Origin: Hyparrhenia diplandra | Lineage: Eukaryota > Streptophyta > Magnoliopsida > Poales > Poaceae | Assembly (NCBI GenBank): GCA_015847255.1 | Contig: JADLZK010011597.1 | Coordinates: 80,459 to 144,458, forward strand | Reading direction: 5' to 3' | DNA length: 64,000 nucleotides | Part shown: in pieces, positions 45,340-56,992 of the stretch | Numbering within the stretch: the stretch's first letter is position 1 | How the letters are laid out: each line of letters starts with the position of its first letter | The notes under the pieces: model-generated | Database searches by the model: none | What the model was told of the DNA's origin: nothing | The model's input: only the letters and a program-made list of their open reading frames with translations | Position numbers and translations under genes: made by a program

Positions 45340-45780
45340 GCCACATAAGATGACAGATCCGGGATACCCGGTAATTAATTGTTCAATCAGAGATCATCAA
45401 TTCACAAGCACTATGTGATCTTGGAGCAAGTGTTAGTGTAATGCCCAAGACAATTTTTGACAAACTCAAGTACACAACACTGGAACCAACTTCAATATCA
45501 TTACAATTGGCAGATCAATCAATCAGATACCCCTCAAGAATTGCAGAAAATGTACCAGTTAATATCAAAGGATTCTTTATACCTGTGGATTTTGTAGTTT
45601 TGGATATGCCACCAGACTCCAGAGTGTCAATCATTCTTGGACGACCTTTCCCGAGAAACGGCTAATGCAAACATCAATGTCACAGCTGGAGAGATTACAT
45701 TTAGCTTAAATGGAAAAAGAAGAGAAGTTCGCATTTAAACCCGGATCAGAGCTCGGCTTGATAGAAAATAAGATTGAATC
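45340..45780 (+). pseudogene. Aspartic-protease-like domain of element H
   Basis: Reading across two frames: PGYPVINCSIRDHQF, then CDLGASVSVMPKTIFDKL (active site D-L-G-A, about 45415-45460). Frame 45441-45665 gives LQLADQSIRYPSRIAENVPV, FFIPVDFVVLDMP and VSIILGRPF. A frameshift near 45655 breaks the C-terminal part (about 45670-45740). Homologous to the domains in G and I. Confidence 0.78.
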
Positions 45781-46339
45781 GAAATTGAAGAAGAGCCATC
45801 ATCGGTACCATCTCCAGGAACCGGAGAAAGCATCCGATAATTAATCAAATTGGTTAAAGTCCTCGAACTGGGTAGGAAACATGACTCTAACTACGGAAAT
45901 TTATCCAAGGTAAGTCAGTAATTATTTATATTATTATGCATTTACTTACAGTAAAAATTCAAGCCCCATATAAATAATTTTACGGTGTGACAAATTGTGA
46001 AAGTATTCATTGTGGAGGCTCAAAAATATTTATTCTTACATTATCATTTTTACTCCTGCATTTATATATTGAAAATACAAAAATAGAGTCACTAGGTGAT
46101 GGGTCCCATTTGTCATACACTAACTTCCATATTACACCTAACTTGGACAAGACAAATACCACTCAAACTCACCTACCACCATGCACCACTACACCGCCAT
46201 CTCTTTTCCACCGAAAGCACACTCAAAACAAGGGCATTGGAGTGAGCAATATGCTGCATGAAGGTGAGTGGGGAGAAGGCCCACCACCATGGCGGCCGGC
46301 GCCATCACCACCGGCGGCCGCCAGCCTCCCATCTCCCTC
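45781..46339 (+). other. Element H spacer between protease and second ORF
   Basis: Noncoding. There is no trace of RT, RNase H or integrase where pol should be. The last part becomes GC-rich (GGCGGCCGCC near 46310), resembling the upstream element of the LTR promoters. Confidence 0.55.
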
Positions 46340-46347
46340 TATAAAGG
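46340..46347 (+). promoter_or_regulatory. Candidate internal promoter (TATA box) of element H
   Basis: TATAAAGG in a CTCCCTCTATAAAGGCCC context, preceded by a GC-rich block. Downstream is a transcribed-leader-like stretch and then a pyrimidine-rich tract with GCGGGG at about 46749-46754, a possible 3' splice site (CAG expected, CGG read). Its position about 415 bp before the second ORF suggests separate transcription of that ORF. Inference only. Confidence 0.45.
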
Positions 46348-46755
46348 CCCTTCATCCTCGCTTCTTCATCACACCAACACCGCTTGATCAACATTTCAGC
46401 TTACGGTTGAAGTCCTAGTTCCGTAGAGCCTTGAGCTTGGTAGTAGTAGAGAAAGAGAAGTGAGAAGGAAGAAGGAAGTGCTTAGTAGTAATAGAAATAT
46501 TTCTTGAGAGAGGAGAAGATCTTAAGAATATTAGAGTAAACTAGAAAAAATTAGTGGAGGTGCTGTCCTAATGGAGTAATCAAGATAAAATTTTGTTGGG
46601 GAAGTTCTGTCAAAAATAAAACAACTTGCAATCTTTCTTTTGGATGACTAACCCCCTGGACGACTAACTTTGGACAGCTAACTTATATCTTTTTATTCTA
46701 ACCCCTCCATTAGTCTCTTGTTTGTTTTGTTTGTGTATTAATCTTTTTGCGGGGA

Positions 46756-47937
46756 TGAGTTTACGGAAATCATTCGGTGGAAGGAGATCAAAAACGTCTT
46801 CAGAAACTTGAAGAGTCATCTTCCAGCAGCACCATCAGAGACGAGTTATGAGCCAGAGCAAGATGTGCCACCACATCCAGCTCCTGCTGCAGTGAGAAGG
46901 TTAACTTCTGATTCACATCTCAAGTTTCATGGCCAATATGAGAGAGAAAGGTACAACCAATTGAAGGGACGTAAGTTCACTCACACTCCTGTGATCGATC
47001 CCGATCTTCTAGCCCAAAACGGTATGGATTCTGAATTTGCTCATATTTTTCATTTTTTGGGTTGGGAAACTTTTGCAAAACATCACGGAAGAAGGTTCTA
47101 AATATTTAACCATGGAATTTCTTTGCACTCTTCGTTTTAATCGACGAAGGAGTCACGTTTAGATTCTTCCAACAACAATACTCTCTCACTTGGAGAAATT
47201 TAAGTGATGCACTAGGTTTTCTACACTCTTGTGTCATGGATTTAGACGTAGCTTTGGTTGATTTCAATCAGGCAACTGTTTGGAAAGATTTGACCAATGT
47301 AGATGCATTCTTAGATGCAAAAGCCAGAGACTTACACTTACCCACTTTCCGCTTTTTCCATAAGTGGATTCTTTTCACTCTTTTGCCTAGGAAGGATGGA
47401 CACAATGTTAGAGTAGGAGAGTTGCAATTGATCTATGCAGCTATAAAGAGAAGGCCAATTTCACCGATATACATGTTAGTTCAGCATTGGATAGCTGTGC
47501 CAACTCTCCTAGGAAATATTAATTGCACATCACTGATCACTAGAATTGCCAATCATTTAGGACTTTTTGATGATAATGCTCATGTTGCTTTTCTAAGGGA
47601 TGATAGGCCTGTCATAGGTTTTGATTTCTTTAGTAAGGGACACATTTTGAAGAAAGTAGGAAGCACTTATGTCATGATTCACCATACTATTGGGGAGATT
47701 CGGTTGCCTAACCCCGATCTCTCTATATACAATGTGCGACCCCTATTTGTTGAATGTGCAGCACAGCCCATCAATGTACAAAGACCCATGCCACCGACAG
47801 ACACACGTACCCATGATCCAATTTGGACCGGTGCTGACCCAAGACCACAAGAACCAGCATTTGGAGGATACGGGCCATGGACCTATCCCCCACCATCACA
47901 ATCGATTATGGTCGCACCGATCGCCCCCCGGATATGA
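46756..47937 (+). pseudogene. ATHILA-ORF1-like protein gene in element H
   Basis: A second coding region typical of Athila elements; its function is unknown. Candidate start ATG at 46756 (MSLRKSFGGRRSK), then a frameshift near 46805. Frame 46808-47101 gives FHGQYERERYNQLKGRKFTH and AHIFHFLGWETFAKHHG. 47103-47235 continues in other frames (YLTMEFLCTLRF; FFQQQYSLTWRNLSDALGFL). Frame 47236-47937 (233 codons) gives FFHKWILFTLLPRKDGHNVR, VGELQLIYAAIKRRPISPIY and a Pro-rich tail. The EFLxTL and FR-x-x-Q-Y-x-L motifs match the ATHILA ORF-1 / putative plant transposon protein family as I know it. About 350 residues if joined. Confidence 0.65.
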
Positions 47938-49065
47938 ACAAGGAGGCCCAAGTGAGCAAGGAGGAGATGCACATATTCGTCGTGAACCTCACCATAGCAG
48001 CGATCATTTCTACACCACCGAAGGTACTTCACAACACCCTACTCCCGAACCAGCTCTTGGTTCTTTTGCGTGGTACGAGCCATATATCGTTCCAAGGAAT
48101 GTACAACACCATCCAAGACATAAGATACGATCAAGTCAACTACTACAATTATCAGAGAAATTGGAATACCCGCATGCAAACAGAGCATCACCGATCTTCA
48201 AGACACCATCGAACAATGGGATAATGAAGAATTCGATTGCCTTGCATGGACGCCGCCGCCGTGGGCGCCGCCGAACCCCCGAACCAACACCAGCTTGGGG
48301 AGTTGTCCCCATTTGGCCAGGTAAGTTTCATCAACCCTGGCAGTTATCTATTTTTATATTTTTATATATTTATATATATATTACTATTATAGTTTGTTTA
48401 AATTTGTTTTGCTTTGTTAATTAAAAAAAAAAAAGATGCATAATCATGAAAAACTAAATAAAAAGAGTGTGTATAATTAAGTTTGCTTTTTAGTCTGTTT
48501 TTAATTAAATAAATAATTTAGTAGCTATCTCTTTGAGATGATGAATAGTTGCTCTGCTTTTAATTTCTTACAAGTACCTATCATTGGTTTGGAATTCTCC
48601 CATGCTATAAGAATTGTTCAATTTTTGAGAAAGATATAAGCTAATCTAGGTAATTGATTGATATGATATAAGATAGTTTGAGCTACTATTTATCTTACTC
48701 TAAGTTACACTAAATTCGGAGGTTTGCTTTGTGAAAATTTGAAAATTATATGATGAGTTTCCTATATGACTGAGAGTTCTAAAAAATCCTATCACAGCCA
48801 TATACATGATGCTAGAATAAGAAAAACTCTTTTTTACTACTTGCTTAGTATTGAGTTTAGTCAACCTTTGAGACCCCCCGGGAACTTGTCATACAATTTC
48901 ACGCACACCACTCACATACCCTTCATCTATTTGCTAGCCATAAAATATTTCTCATCTCTATATAAATATTCTCTAAAACCCCATTTATGCTCCATAAAAA
49001 TTCATTTATCTCTCAAATTATTCATTTGACAAAAGAAGAAACTCGGGCTAAGCTAAAAAGAAAAG
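47938..49065 (+). other. Element H 3' noncoding region
   Basis: Starts with a Pro/His-rich continuation in other frames to about 48310, where the purine motif AGCTTGGGGAGTTG (48289-48302) occurs. It then becomes AT-rich and carries the GATGAATAGTTGCTCTG block (about 48540-48556). No further domain seen. Confidence 0.6.
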
Positions 49066-49315
49066 AAAGGGAGATGAAAATGGACAAGTGTCCTACGGGC
49101 AAGTAGAGCCTACCTCCCTAAAAGAGATGAATAATGAACAAAAGTTCGAGGGCCAAGAGAGTCCACATCTCTTAAAAAAATAGAGAGAATAATGGACAAA
49201 AGTCCGAGGGTGAGTAGAACCCACCTCTCTATAAAAAGAAAAAGAAAAAGAAAAATTTAAAAGAGAGAGAAAAATGGACAAAAGTCCGAGGGTGAGTAGG
49301 ACCCACCTCTCTAAG
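49066..49315 (+). repeat. Array of four structured repeat units, element H
   Basis: Outer stems AGGGAG/CTCCCT, AGAGATG/CATCTCT, AGAGAG/CTCTCT and AGAGAG/CTCTCT. First hairpins GGAC/GTCC, GAAC/GTTC, GGAC/GTCC and GGAC/GTCC. Second hairpins in the last two units are GGGT/ACCC with loops GAGTAGA and GAGTAGG. In unit 2 GGGC/GTCC keeps pairing through a G-T wobble. Confidence 0.8.
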
Positions 49316-50028
49316 AAAAAATGAAAAAGAAAAAAAAAGAAAGAAAAGCTAAGCCCAGTGTTTTCTTCTAAGTCTTTTGAAAAATTAAAGAGAAATCAAA
49401 AAATATCAAGAAGGAGCATAGTAAAATTAATTATATCCTATTATCACTATATATCCACCTCACAAGTACATTCCATACACTCACATTGTATGACTTGTTC
49501 TTTTGGATCCGTTGTTTGACTTTACAAAATATACTTTGTTGTCTCCCACCTATGAGCCCCAGATATAATCCTTAGTAGATAGGTTGAGAGAAGATATGAT
49601 ATTTTTGCCATGTTTCACAATTGTTATATATCATGAGAGAAGGCATGACATCATTGCCTAAGTAAGGATCTAAAAAATAAGAATAAAAAAATTACTTGAG
49701 AGATTTGAAAGAGTCATACAATGGAAACTCTGAGTTTTATTTTGAAAAATTATAAAAAAAAAAACTCCGTGATAGAGGTGAATTGAAGAGTTTGAGACAT
49801 AGTGCTTGACTTGATTATTCTATCTTTCAATTGCTCTAGATAAAAGTGCAGGTAAAAGTTCCATATTTTTCAATGAATAAAAGAATGATGAAAGATTAGA
49901 ATAGATCACCTTTTTTCTTTGGAGGAGAATTTTAAATTGATGATATGTGTATTTGTGAGAAAATAATTCATTGTAGCAACTTTCGATCCACTCTGGTGAA
50001 GAGCTTTGCTAAGAGACTAGCAAATGTT

Positions 50029-50042
50029 AAGCTTGGGGAGCT
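50029..50042 (+). promoter_or_regulatory. Polypurine tract, element H
   Basis: AAGCTTGGGGAGCT directly before the second LTR. Confidence 0.8.
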
Positions 50043-51678
50043 TGTTGACACCTGTTATCACCCATTTTTATATGTCAACAAGAGATGAAATAAGGACATA
50101 ATTCAAATAAACATTTAGAATAGAGGTTTATACTAATGATTTCCACAAGTTTTGGTGAATTATGTAATTTCGGGGACTTAACAGGTAATTGCAGAGAATA
50201 ATGGAGAAAGTTACGGAATAAACAAGACTTGTGAAGACCAAACTTGACCGTGAAGCAACTCAATCCCGAAAAGTGGACTAAAACAATCTAGAAACTACCG
50301 TAAGACACGGGTGAAGGAACCGAGGCCGAGGAGACCTAGGGCACCGGCGGCCGCCAGAGAGCCATTTTGGCCGCCGCGTGGGTGGGACCCTCCGGTCAGC
50401 CTCAGACTTCTAGGTCGGTTTACTACCGACTTTGAGGTTGTATCTACGCCGTTGTTGAAGGTCGGTTTGATCCAAGGGTTGACGTTCATCGCCGAAAGTA
50501 CTATATAAGAAGACCCTCTACCCCGTGCCTAGCAATGAATTTCATTTGTAATCATTATTAGACGTAGTCGCGTAAGTAGAAGAGAGAATTACCACCAGAG
50601 AATAGGATTAGCTACTAGTTCTAGTTCTAGTTCATCTAGTTCTAGTTCATCCAAGTTGATTAGCGTACGTGATACAATTAGAGCCGGGTGTGTTTACCCA
50701 GAGTTCGGGATCATCAAATACTTGGTATGATTTATCTTATATCTATTACTTTGTTATTAATTGTTATCATGTGTTTGTTTGCTATGTTCTTACTTTATTC
50801 TAATAGTATGATTGATATAGATTTAGTTTATGATAGATATATGTATCTATTTGTAGAGCGCCTAATTCAATACTCGAGTGGGTTAGGTGGTAGAAAGTAT
50901 GTAAGCGTGGTGCTTATATATGATTTACCCGCAAATGCACCTTATATTACGGGTCGTGTGGTAGATCGCGGGGTGACAGCCCTGTTGAGTCCTTTGGAGT
51001 CCACCCTCAGGAATATAAGACACGTGGACATTGATTATGGGGAATATCTTGTTTCACTCTTGAGTTTCCTTGATAATCGTCAGGATACATGATCTAGAGT
51101 TTACTATGCTATAGATGATAACATATGCCTTAGAATGAATGTAATGACTTAGTAGATTAAATGCTATAGATGAATTAAATCTCTTAAAGTAATCCTATGT
51201 TAAGTCTAACTTAGTAGTTATTTCCATCTCTCGTGAGTAATGCCTCTCGCCTACTTTTATCTATTATTATTATTATATCTTTATTATCGACTTACCCCTC
51301 GCTAAAGTTAGCTCTAATAACAGAATCTTTCATAAGTATGCCACTTATTAATAATGTTAGTGCCCATCTTTAGATTATTTCTCCCCGTGGTAGAATATAA
51401 ATGACAAAACCTGGATTACTCCCGGTGAAATGCTACAACAAAGGGTATTTATATCCGTAAGGCGCTTATGGTATAGATCTTTTATATTTATTTTATTAGA
51501 TTGCATATAACACATATCACAAGTATCACTTTTGCATTTCATAGCATTCTTTGTTAGGGATGACAACCTAGCACATAGTAGTGTTAAGAGATGAACCACT
51601 TTGAGTTTCTCTAATGGCATATGGCCTAGGGTGAGATTAACTCCACCTTATGTTATAGTGACGTTAGATTTACCAACA
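50043..51678 (+). repeat. Element H second LTR
   Basis: 1636 bp, near-identical to 41931-43565. Followed by PBS (51685-51700) and interior rather than by a target duplication. Confidence 0.9.
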
Positions 51679-52059
51679 AGCATTTCGCGCCGTTGTCGGG
51701 AGGAAATAAAAGTTAGCTAGACATATTAATAAATGGAAACTTATGAAGAGAATCTAAATTAGGAAGCTTCTTTAGTAGGCTTACCCTTGTCTTTCTTTTG
51801 TTTATTTTATACAGGGTTTATCAAATTGGAAATTTATTCACTTCATTTATTAGAATCAAATCAATCAAGAGAGCATATATCGCTTATTGAAGCTATGGTG
51901 AAAAATCCCTACGAGTTTTACGCTCCTAGCACCGAGGACATAAATGCACAGACCAACACTTCAACTTAAAGATCTTGAGTTTGAGCTCAAGCCAAGCCTC
52001 ATCAACATGATACAAGCTACTCCATTTAGTGGAAGGATTTACGAAGATGCACGCTTACA
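51679..52059 (+). pseudogene. Second, truncated copy of element H leader and gag start
   Basis: Repeats 43566-43960. The frame from ATG 51895 reads MVKNPYEFYAPSTEDI before a shift, then the F-E-L-K-P-S-L-I-N-M region. It stops after TACGAAGATGCACGCTTACA at 52059, where the inverted G LTR begins. This copy supports the gag start chosen for 43786. Confidence 0.8.
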
Positions 52060-53237
52060 GGGGAGACCTCCCGGAGCATCCGCCCGAAGGAAGGCATTTA
52101 CGAACTCCCAAAGACACACCTAGCGTGGGGGGATTTCAAGGGACGGTCAAGGCTTATCACGACCAAGCCGCCTACCCCCTCAACCGTGGCATGCACTCAT
52201 ATTCCAAGGATACCCGGCATCCAGGACACCACGCCCCGCATACTAAGACACTATTCATGTCCCCCATGGCCCCCACCCTACGGATGGACGGAATAAGACA
52301 CGAAAGCAAGCCCCGAAGGACACAACGAACCGCCACCTCAGCAAAGACAACTCTTGCTCTACTCAAATACATGGCATGAATGGTTAGGCCCTAAGTCTAT
52401 ACGACTAACTACGACATAGGAACTATAGTCTAGTTCTTCTATCATGATTGTGTCGAGAACAACATGTCAAAAATATAACATGTAAATACTCTAGCTCTAT
52501 TGCACAAGCATATGAGATCAAGACTTGAGGATAAACCATAAATGTATTCATACCGAATATTCCTTCTCCCAAGTACAAGCTCTCCAATGAAGCTTAGCCT
52601 TGCTCCAAATACTACTAAAGACTAAAAAGAACTAGAGAAGTGGAGGAGTAGAGAGGAGAGGAGAAGAAGAGTAGAAAGTGAGGAGGCTCCAAATGGTGTG
52701 TGTTGAGAGAGGGAGAGAGGGGGCCTATTTATACACTTGGAGGAGGGGCCTAAGTGCTAATTTACACCAAAACCGACACAGTAAACCTTCCTTGTATCGC
52801 AAACCGACCAACGCAGGGTGGGAAACCCCGTTTGGAAAGTGCACGAACCGCCTCCCGAGGCCGGGCGAAACCGCTTTGAGGGGAGGGTGCGGCCGCACAG
52901 TGTGGTGTAGCGCACCCCCCTGGCTCGGCCTGGCCCGGTCTCGTGGGGTGTTGTCTTTCGCCCTGAAAGTTGTGGGCCGGGTTGTACTCGGCCTAGATTT
53001 GATGTTTTGGGTCGATTTGCTCTTGGGCTTGATTTTTGCAATAATGCGCTATCCAGGAAGGCGCATTTTTTTGGTCGGTTTTCCACTTGCTTTTATTATA
53101 AATCTGCAAAATAAAATACAAGACACTACAAGTGGAATTTATTAGTGATAAATGTATATGAGTATAAAAAGGTTTAATTTTACTCCCTTTATGGTAGTAA
53201 GTTGACGGGAAAAATATGTCGTTGGTTACCGTCAACA
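52060..53237 (-). repeat. Inverted LTR of G' (proximal part)
   Basis: Reverse complement of 33806-34974 of the G LTR, ending at GGTTACCGTCAACA. It is followed (on the plus strand) by the polypyrimidine tract AACTCCCCCAAGCTT (53238-53252), so the copy reads leftward. Confidence 0.88.
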
Positions 53238-54842
53238 AACTCCCCCAAGCTTACCCTTTGCGCGTCCTCGAGCAAAAGAGATAAGTACTTGGTTGTTGAT
53301 CGGGAGTTCTTTGCTATGCCGATTACGTTTTACAAGTGCCAGGGTTATAATAGGATTTTCTACCAAAGTTTGAATAAAATGGCACATCTTTTTCCCACCC
53401 TTTATTACCTTTCATCGTAGCGGGGCTTTCCAGCTTTTCTCAAAGCCTTGGGCGGTTGCTAGATAGAACGGTTATAACAGAGGTGCTTATCATTCATCCT
53501 TTTGATCAACTTTTTATCCAGGATTTTATTTAGATAATATTTATTTGTTTTCGAGAAAGCATGGGCGTTATTGCTATATAATTTTTTTTTTTTGGAGAGG
53601 TGGGCTCTGCTTTCGCCCTAGGCTTTTGCCTTTTATTTCCTCTCTTTTCTTTTTTTTCTTTTTTTTTTAGAGATGTGGGCTCTACTCGCCCTCGGACACT
53701 TGTCCATTTTTTTCATCTCATTTTTTTTTTTTTTAGCATAGCCCAAGAAACATTTCTCTTTTTAGATTCCCGGATGTCAAGTTTCTCTTTTGGGACGAAG
53801 TCATAGCAAATCCATTTGTACCCTATCATATTTGGCAACAACTTAGACTAGATAGAGCATATGCAACCCACATGAATCAGGTTTTTCGGGATAAGTTTTA
53901 GAATTAGCCACTAAACCCAAACTTTAGAGAACTTCGAATTATAAACTAGGCAACGGGTAAAGCATAAGGCGAGCAACTATTCATCATTTCAACAAGGGAA
54001 TAAATTTAAACATTTTCATAGCTCATATATATAGGAATGAAATTTGTCTTTTTAGTGTAACTCAACATTTCATAAGATAGAGAATATGATCAAAATGTGA
54101 GATACATGTTACCTTTCTTGGAGTCCTCCCCCAAGCTAGCCTTTTGCTTACCTTTTTATGGTGATGCTTAGCTTGAGCACGCAATGATCCGAAGTTGTGC
54201 CTGGTGGCGTGGTTAGAGGCTCCCCCAAGCTTGTCTTTTGATGTCATCAAAGTACCAGGACAAAATCTTGGAGTTGAAAGGTTTATCTCCTCTCTTCTTC
54301 TTCTCTTCTCTACCCTCTCTTTTTTTTATTATTATTATTTATTATTATTATTATATATATATTTTTTTTGTTAACCCCATTTGTCATCTTCAAGACTTAC
54401 CCTTATGGATTTTGATAGATTCTGCAGGGGGGGGTTAGTCCATATGATCGACCAAAATCTACACTAGCAATTTTAGGTTCAATAACAGGACTTCGACTCC
54501 ATGTCTAATGTCGATCAAGGTAGACTTTTTGACCTAAGCACCATGCTCAATTCAAAAACGCCTATGGAAGTATGATCATACGTATAACCAAAACTTCCAA
54601 ACCAAGACATGCCAAAATAGAAAGAGGAAGCATGCATTGATAAACAAGATTCATCCAAAGAGGTAAACAATTTTATTTTTATTTATTATTTTTATTGTAA
54701 GCATCATGGAGTTATTACTGGGAGATTATTATTGTAAAATAAAAGGATAACTACCGATTTACCTTTCGGCAAGGGCTCACCTTTTAAATTCCGACGAGCG
54801 GGACTCTTCTCCATTCTTTTAGTGCTTGACGGAGTGTTACCC
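53238..54842 (-). mobile_element. G': inverted 3' interior of element G
   Basis: Reverse complement of 39759-40954 and of about 37545-37958 from element G, contiguous here without the solo LTR. The unoccupied target (CTGCAGGGGGGGGTTAG, near 54423) confirms the insertion site in G. It holds the GAGCAACTATTCATC block (about 53969-53983) and two structured units (53593-53728). Confidence 0.85.
53593..53728 (-). repeat. Structured repeat units in G'
   Basis: Minus-strand copies of the 40472-40596 array. One unit has first hairpin AGGC-AAAA-GCCT where G has AGAC-AAAA-GTCT, a further compensated pair change (or a symmetrical error, which is unlikely). Confidence 0.7.
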
Positions 54843-55271
54843 GTCAAGCACTAAAATAAAAGGGTAACACTCGTCAAGCACTAAATGAATGGAGAAGAGT
54901 CACGCTCATCGGACTTTAAAAGGTGAGCCCTGCCAAGGTAAATCGGTAGTTATCCTTTTATTTTACAATAATAATCTCCCAAGAATAACTCCATGATGCT
55001 TACAATAAAAATAATAAATAAAAATAAAATTATTTACCCCCTGTTGGAAGAATCTTGTTTATCAATGCATGCTTCCTCTTTCTATTTTGGCATGTCTTGG
55101 TTTGAAAGTTTTGTTATATGTGATGATCATACTTCCATAGGCGTTTTGAATTGAGCATGGTGCTTAGGTCAAAAAAAAGTCTACCTTGATCGATTAGACA
55201 TGGAGTCGAAGTCCGTTATTGAACCTAAAATTGCTAGTGTAGATTTTGGTCGATCATATGGACTAACCCCC
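54440..55271. repeat. Large palindrome: ~400-bp inverted arms around a 19-bp spacer
   Basis: Left arm 54440-54842 is the reverse complement of right arm 54862-55271; the spacer is 54843-54861. Both arms are the 3' interior of element G. The left arm runs on into G', the right arm ends at element I's LTR. Confidence 0.85.
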
Positions 55272-56786
55272 TTGTTGACACTTATTATACTATAAATTTT
55301 TTTAAGTTATTTAATATGAATTAAGGGCTAAAGTCAAGGACTAAACATAAGTCTAGGGTCTAACTAACATAATTCCACGAAGTTTTGGTATTCTCGTGAC
55401 TTTCCGGGGACTTGATAGGAAGATGCAGAGAATAATGGAGAAGGTTCCGAATATACAAGACATATACAAGACAAATAAAGACCAAACTTATCCGTGAAGC
55501 AAATCAACCCGAAAAAGTGGACTAAAACATTCTAGAAGATACCGAGAGGACACCGGAAAAAGACGGAAGCCGAGGTGGCACTCCACCGGGCGCCCCGGTT
55601 GCCATGTAGGCCGGCCGCGGTGGGGTCACCCAATCGACCTCACATTTTTATGTCGGTTTACCACCGACCTTGAGGTTGTATCTACACCGTTGTTGAAGGT
55701 CGGTTTGATCCAAGGGTTGACGTTCATCGCCAAGTACTATATAAGAAGACCAAAGGTGACCACGAGGCTAAGAGAGAATTCATTATCAATCATATTCATC
55801 CAAGTCTAGCCAAGTCTAGACCTAAGCTCTAGTTCATACTAGAAGTAGATTAGCTACATACACTACTACACAACCAGGATATTGTAACACTTTCTTGTAA
55901 CATATTCATCTATGTGTTCCAGTGAAATCTTATAGTAACACAAGATAGTGTGTTACTGACTTTGGTTGTAACACAAAATACCTTTTCTGCAAAAATGTGT
56001 TATGAGAATAATTGTAGTAACACAAAATTAATGTTACAAGCAAAATGTTACAAAAGTGGAGTATATTGTAACACATAGATGGAACATATGAAATGTGTTA
56101 CAAATTTGTACTCTATAGTAACACAAATATAATGTTACAACCAAAGTGTTACAGACAAATCTTTGCATTAGGTGACAGCTTGGTCGATAGCAATCGTGCC
56201 AAGATCCTCACATGACACCCATGCAACACTGGGTAGATGATTGAAGTGGTCACTACTAGAAATCCTTTCATCTATGATGATTTGAGAATGACAATTGAGA
56301 CTTTGGTCACAAAATAAGGTTAATCTATGACGATTCTACAATGACAGTCATGGATGTTGGGTGTGGGCATAAACCAATAGGACAAGTATCTATATTGGTG
56401 TTGTATTAGATTTTTTTTCCTTTTATTTTACTAAAAAGCAAGCAGTTCTGTAAAAGGACCCGAAAAATTGTGACACATATGTAAGTGTGGAACTTGAAAC
56501 TTTGGAAGAAAATCGAGGGAGCAAACCACCGGGACTCGCAAGCTTTCTTTTGTTTAAAGATTATTTGATGCCTTTAAATATTTTATTTCTAGTTTACTAA
56601 AAGAGATAAAATAGCAAAAGCATTGTAACAGGTAAGGGTCGAAACAGAAACCTCCTTGACCAAGAGTTCAAGGCATACCACTGCCCCATTTTACTCATCT
56701 TGTGAGAGCTCCTTCTTCAACCATTTTTGACCAAGAGTTCATGGCATACCACTGCACCATTTTGCTCACTTGTTTATAGCTCGTTC

Positions 56787-56992
56787 TTTTTTTTTTTTTT
56801 TTTTTTTGTTATTACATACACGTAGTAAATAATCCCAATCGTAAGCCATGTGTCTGGACCTGGATGTGTCCCACCCACAACAAACCAAGATAAAAAAATT
56901 AGACAAATAAAGAAAAACAATAAAAAGCCAAGATTTGAACCTAGACCTTCGTTTTGGATGAAGATGAACTTAACCACTAGGCTATAAGAATG
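56787..56992 (-). mobile_element. tRNA-derived SINE inside the CACTA element
   Basis: On the minus strand: A box TAGCCTAGTGG (56984-56974), B box GGTTCAAATC (56941-56932) about 33 bases later, an unrelated body of about 125 bp, and a 21-base poly(A) tail (56807-56787). This is the layout of a tRNA-headed SINE with a pol III promoter. Clear target duplications were not found. It could instead be a tRNA pseudogene followed by chance poly(A), which I think less likely. Confidence 0.65.

Larger units (their letters stand above)
41931..52059 (+). mobile_element. Element H: non-autonomous Athila-like retrotransposon, tandem LTR-interior-LTR-interior arrangement
   Basis: LTR (41931-43565), PBS, gag, protease, an ATHILA-ORF1-like reading frame, structured array, polypurine tract and a second LTR (50043-51678). 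The second LTR is followed not by flank but by another PBS and about 360 bp of the same interior (51685-52059), which then breaks into the inverted G LTR. There is no RT or integrase. The LTR copies are near-identical apart from CHG-site differences. Confidence 0.85.

Noticed and set aside
56932..56984. Functional tRNA gene
   Set aside because: A and B boxes are present, but there is no acceptor stem or anticodon arm that folds; the poly(A) tail and body fit a SINE better.
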